Source: Oikopleura dioica (taxonomy: Eukaryota > Chordata > Appendicularia > Copelata > Oikopleuridae). Taken from it: a stretch of DNA of 64,000 bases. Below are positions 23,945-35,749 of this stretch, one piece after another. Location: NCBI GenBank assembly GCA_907165135.1, contig OU015566.1, positions 13,872,157-13,936,156 of the forward strand, given 5' to 3'. Each line of letters begins with the position of its first letter. Position 1 is the first letter of the stretch. Position numbers and translations under genes: made by a program. The notes under the pieces were generated by a model that worked only from the letters and a program-made list of their open reading frames with translations, was not told the DNA's origin and did no database searches.

Positions 23945-24138
23945 ATTTTTATAAAAGCATTTGAGTAAATAAAGCCCGAAAATCACTTTACATGTCCATG
24001 ACAAAATTAAAAATTTATAGTAAAAAGTATCAAATGAGTCAGGGAGCCTGAGAGCCTTACACACAAAAGCGCGTTATCAGGAGAATCCGCCGGTCGGTCG
24101 CAGACTAAGCCTCTCGCTTGTATAAAACAGCTTTTTTA

Positions 24139-26013
24139 ATGAAGAGAATTCTAAGTATAAGAAAACGGGACCGCCCGGAAGAGCTTAATCTAGACGAGTA
24201 TTCGCAAATTAACAAGTGAGATTCTGAAAGTCTTATTGATTTTTTTGTGAGTTTTTTTTTAAAGCGATGATAAAACTGAGAAAAATGAAGAATCTACAGT
24301 ATCTTCTGGACCAAATCAAGCTTCTCCATCGACCCCTGTATATTTTTCAATCAACGTCAACAACATGCCAAATACAGTTAATGCCAGCAGTCCAGAAGAA
24401 AAATTGCCGGAAAAAACTTGGATTGAGAAACTAAAAGGCGTTTCGATTATTTTGAAGATTTTGGTTGCTATCTTTACAATCGGAGGAATTGTGACCCCGA
24501 TAGTCCTTTCAAAAACGAGTACTCATTCGGCTGCCTTGGTCAGTTCTACGGTCGTTCCAGTCAAAGTGCAATCAACAACGATTTCATCAGAAACGACTCA
24601 AAGGGCTTCGCCAACTAAAGCCACAACTAATGATGGTAAGGATTTATTTCTCATTCGAAGTTTTAACTTTTCAAGTTTTTTTTCAAATTGAAGAAAAAAA
24701 TGAGACTATGCAAATGAAAAACGAGCATCAACAGGGTGTCATTGAAGAGTTTGAAAAGAAAATTCAGGTTGATAAAATCAGTGCAACTAATAATTATAAT
24801 ATTTCACTAGCGATTGGAAAATCGTCTTGAAAAAGACAAAGAAGAAAAAGAAAAACTTCAAAAACAATTATCAGTTGTCTTGACGGAAAATGCAGAACTC
24901 AAAATACATCGCTCACTGATGGTGCTTTCTGGCTATGAATCAAAAACTGAGTATCTCAGCTATTTTCTCAAACCAAACGGATATCAGATTCCTCGGGCAA
25001 TAAACATGCCTTCTTCTAGTAATGCACATCACTACCTTTACGCATCGATTTCTGCTCTGATTTACGGAAATGTCTATATCTTTGGTGGATGGTCAGAATA
25101 TAAGTTCCGGGTAAGTTGCGCTAAGAAAATCAATAATTGCTTATTCATTTAGATTGCGGTTATATCTGGCTGTGAGATCCAAGAGCTAGAAAATAAACTC
25201 AATTTTAATTATGACTGGAACTCTGCAGCATTAACGGCAGCGAATCAACAATCAGGTTAATTTGAAGCTTTGGTGGGATCTATTCATGGTAAAGAATTTA
25301 TAAATGCTAAGTATGATTTCTAGCTTTGCTCTGCTTTCCAAACGACGAAGAATGGAAAAAATGCGAAGAATTCGACGGAACCTCTATTTCAATGAAACCG
25401 GCCACGAAATACTCGCACAAAGCTTCCTGTTTGGCTTTCTTGAACGACGAAGTCATTGTTGTCAGCTCCTGGGAATATGACGGCCCCAAAAAGGTGGAAA
25501 ATTTCAATGGCGTTTCTTGGGCACAGAGAGGAGATTTTCCAAAGTAAATCCATTTATTCATATTTTTGACTTTTTGAAGGGCAATTTATCTCCACTCCTG
25601 TATCGGAGTCCACCATGGATATCTTCTCTTCGGGGGTCAATATGAAGACCAAGGTGAATATTACCACCCAAAAGATGTTTATTTACTTCGCAAATCCGAA
25701 TGGACAGTGGTTGGCCAACTAAAAAAAGGGGTAGGCCTCTTTTGTATAAAGCTATGCTTTTCGCCTTCATTTTTAGCACACTTACTCCTCTGCAACGAAG
25801 ATTGGAAATACGATTTATCTTGTAAGCGGCAGCAGCAAACCGTATGTAAACCCAATAACTATAAGTCATTCATTAATTATTGAACTTAGTTTTGCTGTTG
25901 AAAAACTTGAATGGGATGGAGAAAAAATATCATCGGCAAAAGTCATCAGCGATCACTCGAGCGAATTTTATCGGCCGATTATTTTTCCTGTCGATAAATT
26001 CTACTGTGCATAA
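24139..26013 (+). CDS. Type II membrane coiled-coil/kelch-like protein, paralogue B
   Basis: Nine exons: 24139-24215, 24265-24635, 24694-24767, 24811-25110, 25153-25255, 25324-25543, 25580-25730, 25777-25841, 25890-26013; 494 residues, all GT-AG and in phase. It begins MKRILSIRKRDRPEELNLDE, followed by a Ser/Thr-rich stretch, a membrane helix (VSIILKILVAIFTIGGIVTPIVL), a Thr/Ser-rich stalk, a coiled coil (ENRLEKDKEEKEKLQKQLS) and the kelch-like domain (LIYGNVYIFGGW, CEEFDGTSISMKPATKYSH, VENFNGVSWAQRGDFP, TKIGNTIYLVSG). AATAAA at 26025-26030. The start is well supported because the short first exon splices in frame. It is the closest relative of paralogue A, with which it shares the membrane anchor. 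Confidence 0.87.
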
Positions 26014-26040
26014 GTTTTAACAAAAATAAATCAATCAAAC

Positions 26041-26188
26041 TCTTCAAGTTCTATCAGAACAAAAAGCGCGAGAATTTGATCTCCTCCTAAGCCCGCCCGC
26101 AGCATTTGCGCCAATTCAAACATCGATTTGCGAAAGACGTCGATTTGTTACTGTACTCCGAGAAATTGTAAATCATAATAAACGCTTT
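26041..26188 (+). pseudogene. Duplicated 3' end of the ZP gene
   Basis: This stretch repeats 21782-21929, i.e. the last part of the final exon (codons for LFKFYQNKKRENLISS and the stop) plus 3' UTR and AATAAA signal, with few changes in the coding part and a small internal divergence (about 26110-26130). There is no upstream gene body, so it cannot be expressed as the ZP protein. It marks the edge of a tandem duplication whose unit ran from the end of the ZP gene through a kelch paralogue. Confidence 0.85.
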
Positions 26189-26341
26189 AACTCCTTTTGA
26201 TAATTTTCAAGCGGACTTTAAAAAAAATAGTGCATTATCAGGGAAATCCCGCTAGTTGAGACTCCAATTAAATTTACTCAGAAGGTGACTCACTATTTTT
26301 ATAGAGTCACCAGCGAGAGCCAGAGTATTAACAAAAGAGAA

Positions 26342-28651
26342 ATGATCTATTTTCTTTTACTCTTTACGAAGCTGATTTCAGCGGCAAATGCGCGGGTTTC
26401 TTCTTTTTTTCTTTTTTTCAATATTAGATCGCTCATTTTTATTCGTAAACCCTAAAAAAAGATATGCAGCCTCGAATTTTCATGCCCAGCTTTTTGCAAA
26501 AGCAGCAAAGGGCCGGCAAAAGTTGCCAGAAACAGGGCCGCGAAATGCAAAAAAGCGGCCGAGGAAGAATTCAAGCGCTGCCTAGGAGAATGCATCTTCG
26601 TTGATTGCGTCGATGAATGCCAGAATCAATTTCGGCGTGAGCTGGAAACATGTCCCTGCTGGCAAAACGACGAGTCTCGAAATCGTTGTACGGAGAGAAC
26701 GGTCCTTGATCTCGAGCAATATCGGAAAGGTTCAGAAAAAATGGTTTTGTTATGGCTAAATATTGCTTTTCTTGACTTAAAAAAGTATCATGGTCGACGA
26801 TCTACAGGAGCATGCGAATGGCCTTGAAAGCGAAAACCAGAAGTTGAAAGACGAAATTGAAATTCTCAATCAAAAGTCAAAAAGTCTCTCTGAAAACCTA
26901 TCAAGCATGGAAATTGAGAATGAGAGACTTTCAAGCGAGGAAAAACGGTAATTTTACTCGTGAAAATTTTGACGATGAATTTCTGACTCAGACTAAAAAC
27001 GAGAAATAACAATTTGTGGAGAAAACTTCAAGAAAAAGGTAATTTTGGAGAGAATCTTTCATCTGGTGTAATAAAATCTAGATGCGGAAATGAACAGGCT
27101 TCAAACTGAGAATGCAAATTTGATCGCTGCCAATGAAGAACTAAAAACATCAAAAACAGATACAGAGGAGGTGCAGACTGCCTTGGCTGAAATCAAGGAA
27201 GATTTGGATGAAACAAAAATGGAAAAAAGCGAGATTCAAGAATATTTGGACATTGAAAGAGTCAAGTAACGAAAAATCCTTGTTTGCTTTTTTAAAGACT
27301 GCGATACTTAGAAATTCTGACCTTCAAAGCGAAATCGAAAATTGTAGAAATGAAATTCAGGAAGAAAAAGAGCAATGCTTACAGACTACTCAGGTATTTT
27401 AATGGTTTTTTAATTGATGCTTATTTTATTAAAATGACAAGGCTTTGACGATTGATCTCGAGCGAACTGAAGATGAAAAAGAAGCAATAGAGACGCGAAT
27501 GTCAAATAATGAAAGAGATTTGGAGAAACTCAAGTTCGAAAACGAAAAGTGCTTCGGACGGGAGAAGAATTCGTTGATGGTTCTTTCTGGCTATAAGTCT
27601 CAAACAGAGTTTCTCAGCTACGTTCTCAAACCTGACGGAAGCGAGAGTCCTCGGACAATCAAGATTCCTTCGTCTAAAAATGGAGATCATTACCTTTTCG
27701 CATCAATTTCTGCTTTGATTCGTGGAAAAATCTACATTTTTGGTGAAGGAAGTAACATAGACTATGGACTGAGGGTAAGAACGCAACTAAAACTAAATCA
27801 TAGCTTATTAACTTAGATAAGAATGATAAGTTGGTGTGGAATCAAGGAGTTAGATGTCAAATTAAACAATAATTATTACTTCGGCTCTTCTGTAGTTACG
27901 GCGGCTGATCAACAATCAGGTAAAGACTTTGTTGCGATTGAAAAGGCTTCAGTTGTTTATTTATTTTAGCGTTGATTTGCTTTCCGGATGATGAAAATTT
28001 CAAAAAATGCGAAGAATTTGATGGAAGTGCTGTTTCAATAAAACCGGCGACGAAATACTCGCATAGAGATTCATGCTTGGCGCTCTACAAAAACCAACCA
28101 GTTGCAGTCAGCTCCGAACTTTCTGACGGCTACAAAAAAGTGGAGAAATTCGATGGCGCTTCTTGGACGGAAATGGAAGATTTTCCAAAGTAAATCGATT
28201 TTATATTTATTATTTGATGATTTGAAGGGCAATTTTGGTTCACTCCTGCATTGGAGTCTTCGACGGATATCTTCTTCTGGGAGGTTCATACCAAGAAAAT
28301 AATAAATATTACAGTATAAAAGATGTTTATTTACTTCGCAACTCAAGATGGACCGTGGTTGGCCGGCTCAATGAATATGTAAGGTCTTTATTGAACAAGG
28401 CGAAATGAGCTTGAATTTTAGCATTGGTACTCTTCTGCAACACGAATTGGAAATACGATTTATCTTGTGAGCGGCAAAAAAGAACCGTAAGTTATTCGAA
28501 AGAATCAATCAAAAATATTGAACTTAGTTTCGCTGTGGAGAAACTTGAATGGGACGGAGAAAAAATATCCTCGGCGAAAGTCGTCAACAACCACTCAAGC
28601 AAATTTTATCGCCCGATCATATTCCCTGTCGATGAATTTTACTGTACCTAA
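26342..28651 (+). CDS. Secreted Cys-rich coiled-coil/kelch-like protein, paralogue C
   Basis: Twelve exons: 26342-26395, 26462-26743, 26808-26947, 26992-27038, 27082-27265, 27312-27393, 27442-27774, 27817-27919, 27970-28189, 28228-28378, 28422-28486, 28528-28651; 594 residues. Unlike A and B it has a cleavable signal peptide (MIYFLLLFTKLISAANA) and a Cys module (ICSLEFSCPAFC, RAAKCKKAAEEEF, CLGEC, DCVDEC, ELETCPC) matching the gene at 8999 and split by an intron at the same place and phase. A coiled coil of about 220 residues follows, then the same kelch-like domain as A and B with identical exon phases. The 26743/26808 junction was picked by phase and could differ. AATAAA at 28667-28672. This is a chimera of two neighbouring gene types; the protein should be secreted and oligomeric. 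Confidence 0.82.
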
Positions 28652-29978
28652 ACTCTTGCACAAAAAAATAAATAAGCTGAAGTCACGACAAATCAACAAA
28701 ATAACTGACTCTATAGTGTAAGCCTAACTCTTATCGTTTAGAATTTGAAATCAAGGAAGAGATTTTTCCAAACAAACCCAAAGTAGCTCTCCGGCTGAGT
28801 CAGAAATTTCTACTTATGTCTAAAAATTAATGAACCGTGCCAGTCAAGCCAATATATCAACGGCGTGAAATGGCACTTTTTGAGTGTTACTGTACTTTTA
28901 TCGCGCCTTTTGAGAAGGTCGTTTTTAATGAGCTTATCATTTTACACCTTTTATAGCTTTCTCTAAAAAGATTTTAAAGTCGTTAATTGGAATTTTTCCG
29001 CCGATGAATATTCAGAAGGCGGCTTTTCTAGCGCCCAAGAAAGCTCGAAGCCGCAGCTACTTTGAATATAAAGTGCAATTGTCATCTTATCGCAATCCAT
29101 CTCCTGCCAGGGAAAGTGCTTTATGCAAAACGCAGAAAAGAATAGAATGTGTGTTTTCCTTCCAGATACAAATCTGCTTCAATCAAAAAGCTTACTTCTC
29201 CAAAATTGTGATTTACTCCGACATCTCTGACTAAAAACCGGCATTTTTTTTGTCCAAGATTGTGAAGAATACTTCGAAAGTGTGGCCCAAGATTGCTTAG
29301 TCAAGATTTCCCTGTTTTGATTGGTCAAAAGCGACAAATCTCGCGTGGGCAGCTAATCGGCTGCTAATTGGCCGGTTTGCCGAATCCAGGCTTCTGATTC
29401 GTTGAAATTTTCGCGTTTTTCTTGACAATTTCTTGGTTGAATAATTCTAGCGCAGATTCTAGTATTCAATTAACTAGAATGATTCTCAATTATTCCAAAA
29501 AGAAACGACCCTTTTCTTCCGGTGCTTTTATGTTCCTAATCAAGTGCTTTTTTTTCTTTCTTTTCTGCTTGACAAGTCTTTTTCGGAGAAGATGAGGTAA
29601 AAACAGTTTTCTAAGTTTCTTGTTTTTGAATTGCAGATTTTATGCAGCTTCGATCATTTTGACAAGACCGTGTTTAGCCTCGCGTATTTTTCTTTTTCCG
29701 AAAACGTGTATTTTTGAAAATGTATTTTTCGGTTTTGAAGAGAAAGAGCTTGTTCTAAGTACTGTCAGTTGATTTCCCCCGTTGCGTTTATTTTATCGAT
29801 ATCCGCAAGTAAGGGTTTGCAAAAACTAACATGGCAAACATCTGGCAGATATTTCGGAAGAGCAACAATGCGGTAAATGAACACACGTTCCATTTTTGAA
29901 TATAAGAAGCAGTAAATCTTTCCTTTTGCAAAATGCAAATAACGATACGAAATAGGCAAATAGTAATTTTCTATAAAG

Positions 29979-30589
29979 ATTCCGCTTGCTGCCTTTTTCT
30001 CGCTCTAATTTGAAAAGAGAAATATCGCGTAGATCAAGTAGCGACTCGCATTGTTATAGCGAGTCCTATATAGGAGATTACAGAAGTCTTTCATTGACTG
30101 AAGCGTCTGAGAGTCCCGTTGATTATACTCGCGAAAATACTCCTCGAATACCGGGACGTAAGATATCGAACGATTGAATGAGTATAAAAGTTAATTCAAG
30201 AGTCATTATCGCCTGCTGATGTCAAAGCAATGATAGAGGAGCATACAAGGCCATTACATGATATAATTTTCGAAAATCGAACCGATCTATACAGAATGAA
30301 AACAGAATTGAGAGAATCGCAGAGTAGTAGAAAGCGAATGGAAGAAAAAATATCGTACCTTGAAAATTGGAAGAAAACTCAAATGGTGACGATGCTTGAA
30401 ATGAAAAGACAAACAGACGATATTGTGGTTGATCTCGCTCAGATTCAAGTCCAACTAAATGCAAAAATAAAAGAAAACGATGAACAAATTGGTGGATTAA
30501 AAATCAAAGTCAAAGACTATGAACAAGAGATCGCAAGCTGTAGGAAGGAGATCGAACGACAAAAGCTTCTTCTGAAAAGAGTAACATAA
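29979..30589 (+). CDS. Coiled-coil protein of unknown function, 5' exon missing
   Basis: Two exons (29979-30157 and 30201-30589) with a 43-bp GT-AG intron give about 188 residues and a stop at 30587. The first part is Ser/Arg-rich (RSSSDSHCYSESYIGDY) without a methionine, so at least one exon lies upstream. The second is a long heptad coiled coil (TELRESQSSRKRMEEKISYL; QLNAKIKENDEQIGG). AATAAA at 30617-30622. There is no recognisable enzymatic domain. It sits just downstream of the kelch cluster but lacks the propeller. Confidence 0.6.
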
Positions 30590-31104
30590 ATTATTGAAAA
30601 ACATCTCTTTCTTTACAATAAAAGCCTTTACTGTTAATTGCCGTAACTTGAAGGAAAGAACTCGAAAATCTGCATGAGCAAGTTTTAATTTCCGCCGAAA
30701 GTCATTCAGTCCAGTTTCCGGTTCGTCAAAATCGCGGCGACCTCAATTGAAGAGATGGAGAACCGCACACGTCCGATAATTCAAGATTGTTTGAAACCGG
30801 CCGCCCAATTTCCATGAAATGCTAGCCAGCGCTGACGCAAAAACTGTCACTCTTATCAAATCCTCTAGTTTCTATTCCTTAGCTTTTGATAAAAAGCGTT
30901 CTGGGAAGAAACAAGCCGCGAGTATTTATAGTTACGTCCAGTTGAGGGCACACTTGAGAGTGGATCCTCTAATAACAGTTTCACTTTGTCCGGGCGAGAT
31001 GGCTCCCTTCCGTTCTTTTTTAGTTGATTCGGGGAAGAACACGTTTTTGTAATTTTTTTTCTTTATGATCTGGCTTTCGAAAGAAAAAAAAAATATTTCT
31101 GTCG

Positions 31105-32285
31105 CTAAGTGGGGCTGTTTTTATTTTCGGTAATCTGATTGGCTGATACACTTGATTTTCCAATGATTTATCAAATTTTTTTTATTGCGAATCATATATA
31201 ATGAATTCAATAAAATTTACTCGCTAGAAGGCGCTGTTTGAATTTTCTCAATTCTGATTGGCTGAGAAGCTTATATCCCTAGTTTCATTTTCAGTGATAA
31301 ATGATTACTAATAATAGCTAAACTGTGAATGATTTTTTTCCGCTGAGTGGCGCTGTTTGTATTAACTCGGTTCTGATTGGCCGGAACAATTTCAAAGAGA
31401 AGATTTCGTATTGAAAATGTTACAAAATCACTTACTTTTCCGGCGCCAATTCAAGTGATTTTCGCGCTTTAGAAATCAAAAGTACTAATCTTCGAAATGA
31501 GCCCTTATCTCGGCGGCTTATTTCTGTTCAGCGAGAGCTCGCAAGTCGATCAAAAGAAGAGATTCGCTAGAATTGACAAGACAAATGGCCACTTCAAGCG
31601 CGTTTCAATTGAACGGGGGTTCTGTTAGATTGCTTGTAAAATTGAAAGCAGAAATTGGTTTATTTTCGAAAATGTGTTGACACGCTTTTTTTGTGTTTTT
31701 CGCCAGTTCCGTTGAATTCCGCTTTTGATCATTATTTTTAGACCTTTTTTATTAAAAAAAAATTTTAAGATTTTACGCCGTCGGATGAAATTATTCGTTA
31801 TCGAAAGAAGCCGCTGTAGAAAATTTTTATTTCAGAAAAAAAAATTTTAAGTAAAAAATTGTCAAATTGATTGAAACTGGTTACTTTGATGCGCCGCACG
31901 TTCCATTCGCGATATGAATATTCGCAAATGGAGCCGATATCAGCTTTGTTTGATCGAAGTTGAGACATTATCGGTCAACATGAGCCGGATTGGCACGTGC
32001 CCCGCCAAGTGCCCCTGACGTAAATGGAGGATAAGTGCGCCCAGCTGATTCCTTCCTTTTTTCCGATTCAGAAAAGTGTCCTCCTACTGTAAACACAACT
32101 GTAAAGAGACAAATAAAACAAACATGTGGTTTTAAAAAGCTTCCTCTGATAGCTCTTTTCTGGCCAATCAGAAGCCAGAAAATCCGGAAACAGCGCCACT
32201 TAGCGGAAAATATAGAGATCTTTCGTTTTAGCCAATCAGAAGCAAGAAAAATCGAAAACAGCGCCGCTCAGCGGAAAATCGAACT
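31105..32285. repeat. Repeated ~110-bp units in inverted orientation
   Basis: Three plus-oriented units (near 31108, 31225 and 31340) share CGCTGAGTGGCGCTGTTT then TTCTGATTGGCTG. Two minus-oriented units (near 32155-32215 and 32225-32280) carry CCAATCAGAAG...AAACAGCGCCACTTAGCGG. The whole is a foldback array of about 1.2 kb with no gene inside. Confidence 0.65.
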
Positions 32286-33600
32286 TTTCTTTATAAAAAA
32301 TTATTAGATACTGTAGTTGAAAAAAGAGGAAATTAGACACGTGAGAAGAGAAAATATAGAGTTTGGGTTTAATACAAAAAACGCGTCAGAATCCAATAAG
32401 CCGCGGTCGTTTACTTGATTTAGTAAAATGAAACGCCCGGTCGAATCTCTCTTTTGATCAGCCACTTTCTCACGTTATCTACAAACAAAAATACTGTATC
32501 TAAAAACAGGAAAACCCGCTAGAATCTCAACTGAAAGATCAAAGGTCAAAAGGAAAGAAAAAAAGAAGGTATTTCGGAAGAAAAAATCCGGGAAGATAAA
32601 AATTCCTGGAGCGTTTTTCAGGGGATGAGCATCTTCCGAGAGCATCGAGTGCCAGTAGCGACGAAAGTATTTTTCAAAATATTCCATTCATTCTGCTTCA
32701 ATTCCGCTTTCTAATGAGCCAAAAGGTCAATCTAAAAAAAACGCTCACATCATCTCTTGAAGCCCTTTTTTTCATCATCAAAGCCGAAAAATTACAAAAC
32801 GATGAGAATCTTACCGGCTTTTTAAAAAAGCGAGGGAGAATCACTTTCTAAATTTAAAGAGCTGAGAATCGCCTGACGCTCTCATTAGCGGAAGGAGGCC
32901 AGTTTCTAACGAGCAGTTGGGAGATTTTTCTCGCGAGTTTCAACAGCGACTAAATGCCACCATTAACAAACGTGTGATGCTCCATGACCACGTGATTTTC
33001 GCTCGCGAAAGATTTTCTTTGCGAAAAATTCGAAATCGCCCGCGTCAAATCAAAATTAACAATAAAAAGTATCTTATTTTGAAGCAGTCTGTTTTGATCA
33101 TTTTTTGTCTTTCTGACGAGTCTATCTTTTTGAACTGTTGTCCGGCTGAGGTCTTCAACTTCCGAGTCAATATTTCCCTTTGGCGGCTGGAGCTTCTGTT
33201 TGTCTACCGGTGAGTTGCGTTACTGTTGCGGTCCTGGACTTCTGAGACAACGAATCTGATCGAAAACACAGATCTTCCAAGAAAAAATCGGCGATTTTGA
33301 AAAGAGGATTTTTGGTTTTGCATTCTTTCCGGGCTGATCATTTTTTTTGAAAATAGAAATGATTACGGCAGACTTTATTTCTTGTAAATTTGAGCAAAAA
33401 TTTCAAAGAGAAAAGATTTTTTGTGATGCTTATTCGTGTTGATGTTCCTCGAATGTCATCATTCTTAATCGATGAAGTCGCGCTTTCGTTCATCCCGTTT
33501 TCATCCCAAGAAAGCCAGTGGCCATACCAATCGTTTTGGTCGTTTTGTCACATTTTAAAATTGAATATTTTTTCTCAGTTTGCTGAGCGAATCTCTATTA

Positions 33601-33618
33601 CGGTTAGGGTTAGGGTTG
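33601..33618 (+). repeat. Interstitial telomere-like TTAGGG repeat
   Basis: Two and a half units of the metazoan telomere repeat (GGTTAGGGTTAGGGTT). Similar short runs occur near 37795-37920, 41235-41250 and, on the other strand, at 57011-57029. Confidence 0.7.
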
Positions 33619-33816
33619 CTAGCTAGAAGCGGAGTTTCTTTCCGGTCTAAATTTCTATCCCAACAATTTGAGTGGTCCGCTTACTGTCTATTTTTTCATC
33701 TCGCTTTGAAGGTAGAAGCGCTTAGACCGGAAATTAACTCCCACTTTAGTTCGCTTAAAAGCAGCCGTCAAGAGATCTCTTCATCAGACTGAGAAAAAAA
33801 AGAATTGATTTTTAAA

Positions 33817-34035
33817 ATGGGACAAAACGACCAAGACGACTGCATCACCAATCCGTTTCATTGGAAAGACGAAAATGATGGATATGCTTACGGATACGAT
33901 GAGTTACCTCGCGACTTCATTGACTCCCTCAGTGCTGAACAAAAAGCAAAGCTCCAGGAACTCAAGGAAAAGAACAAGGAGTTCGCTGCTACGCTCACCA
34001 AGGATCAACAGGCACAGAGTCAGACCTTTTCTTGA
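33817..34035 (+). CDS. Small acidic protein with an NPF motif
   Basis: A single-exon frame of 72 residues starting MGQNDQDDCITNPFHWKDEN, with a charged helix (LSAEQKAKLQELKEKNKEF) and stop at 34033. ATAAATAAAG lies near 34168. Coding character is better than in the surrounding frames (few rare residues, amphipathic helix). NPF is a classic EH-domain ligand, and MG at the start could be modified, but the usual Ser/Thr at position 6 is absent. No homologue recognised. The region 30650-33800 around it holds no other gene I can support. Confidence 0.5.
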   Translation: MGQNDQDDCITNPFHWKDENDGYAYGYDELPRDFIDSLSAEQKAKLQELKEKNKEFAATLTKDQQAQSQTFS

Positions 34036-35307
34036 ACCATTCTTTACGTTATAAGATAACTCTGAACAGGATCTTATGCGAAGATGAAGAAATTCAACAT
34101 CTGAAAAAAATCATTTCTCTCCTTAAAAATTTTCTCATATGAATTTCAAATTTCTGCTCAAATTTTCGATAAATAAAGTCCCTCGTAAGCATCCTTTGGA
34201 CAGTAACGCAACTCACAGGGGTGAATTTTTGATAAGTTTTCACGCGTCATCCTCGTGTTGTGAAAATAACTTTCATTTCGGCAGGATCAAGCACCTGAAA
34301 CATTATTGACGCGAACAAGCGTTGTTTCACAAATCCAAAAAAAGAACGAAAAAACTCTCGACTTTGCATAAACTAGAAACGCGCACAATTGGACTTGTAA
34401 CATCGTGTTTTTTGTTACGAATACTTTGATCGGCATTTGCATTATTCTGAAAGCCCTAGAAACCGTCACTTTTCGGTCAAATTCAGCATCTTTTTGTGCA
34501 AAAAGATTCAGGATCATCCGACTTTTCGGAGCGAGATCTTATCACCTCCTGTTTTTGGCTTTCTTATCACTCCCTGTTTTAGTTTTAGTGATGTAATCTT
34601 TGTCCAGTATTTATGAATTGAGAAATATATCTTCAGAGCGCTGAGAAAAAGGCTGTTTAGAAATCAAATTGCCGGGCAAAATCTCTCATATTTTTCGTTT
34701 ATGGTACACCCAGCTTATGTTTTTTGATAACAGGTGGGTCAGACTCGGGGTGAAGAGCATGACACAATCGTTTTTTTTTATGAAACGAAATTTACTTTTG
34801 ATATTTTTTTGTTAAAATCAATTAAATTATTTTTTTTTTTGAATTTCGCGCCAAAAAAATATTTTTGAATTTCCCGCAGTTTTTGAATAATTTTAGGTAT
34901 TTTTATTAATTTACCGGACATTTTTTTTCTGAAAATCTAAAAGAAAAATCGCGGAAATGCAATTCGCGCCGGGGCGTGCGCGTCAATTAGCGCTTCGGTC
35001 ATTTTTGGCGCGCGATTCAAAAGGGCTGACTTTGGCGGTGTAGCGGGTGTCACCAATTAGGCGCATGTTTAGCCGATTAACCGCGTGGAGGAGGCGCTTG
35101 TTGGGAAGTAGCCAACTGCTGACCCCAAGAAACATGGATCAGTGGGTGTTGAAAGACTTGTAAGGATCAGTTGCCAAAATAAAGAAGCTCTTTTACGAAC
35201 GCTTTGATGGCCGCTGCGGATTAGTGTATCAGAGTCATAGCTAGAAAACTTAGGTCCCAGAGGGTGGTCTTAAAATACCGAATTCTCATCAAAAATCGGT
35301 AAAAGAT

Positions 35308-35378
35308 TGCAACGTCCGGGAATCGAACCCGGGCCTCCCGCGTGGCAGGCGAGAATTCTACCACTGAACCAACGTTGC
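35308..35378 (-). tRNA. tRNA-Gly (GCC anticodon)
   Basis: 71 nt with full cloverleaf: acceptor GCAACGT/ACGTTGC, A box TGGTTCAGTGG, anticodon loop CTGCCAC (GCC) on stem CTCGC/GCGGG, B box GGTTCGATTCC, discriminator A. A TTTT terminator follows at once (AAAA on the plus strand, 35301-35304). Sequence identical to the plus-strand copy at 35473. Confidence 0.97.
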
Positions 35379-35472
35379 CTGAGGGGCGTGCTCAAATAAG
35401 CAGTACTGATTCCTTCTGACAGGGGATGAGGGTTTATTTAATCTGTAGTGGCTAATTAGAGCCGTTCATCAA

Positions 35473-35543
35473 GCAACGTTGGTTCAGTGGTAGAATTCTC
35501 GCCTGCCACGCGGGAGGCCCGGGTTCGATTCCCGGACGTTGCA
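35473..35543 (+). tRNA. tRNA-Gly (GCC anticodon)
   Basis: Identical in mature sequence to the minus-strand copy 94 bp away, with the same boxes and anticodon. A TTTTT run at 35547-35551 is the pol III terminator. The two genes face each other tail-out in an inverted pair. Confidence 0.97.
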
Positions 35544-35749
35544 AGCTTTTTCCCATTTTTTCGTGAGTTTAACAGATCTCATACATTTTAAGACCACCCT
35601 AAGACCACTAAATAGGCAAAACGACCTTATTTTGTCAAAAAGAAAGCTTTTTTCATCCAAATGCGAATTTCTGCTAAAATATGTCGGAAAAGATCAGTGT
35701 AGCGATAAGTTTTATTTCCGTCACTACAGTACGAGAAAAACAGTTTTCC

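Larger units (their letters stand above)
35262..35600. repeat. Inverted duplication carrying two tRNA-Gly genes
   Basis: The outer ends GGGTGGTCTTAAAAT (35263-35277) and ATTTTAAGACCACCC are inverted copies. Between them lie two head-to-head tRNA-Gly genes and diverged flanks (CGTTGCAATCTTTTACCGAT at left, complement, against CGTTGCAAGCTTTTTCCCAT at right). The same GGGTGGTCTTAAA termini bound another element at 42622-42808. Confidence 0.75.

Noticed and set aside
24121-24127. TATAAAA before paralogue B
   Set aside because: It is only 12-18 bp upstream of the ATG, so it cannot place a transcription start ahead of the coding start; it may instead be part of a splice or trans-splice acceptor (AAAACAG).
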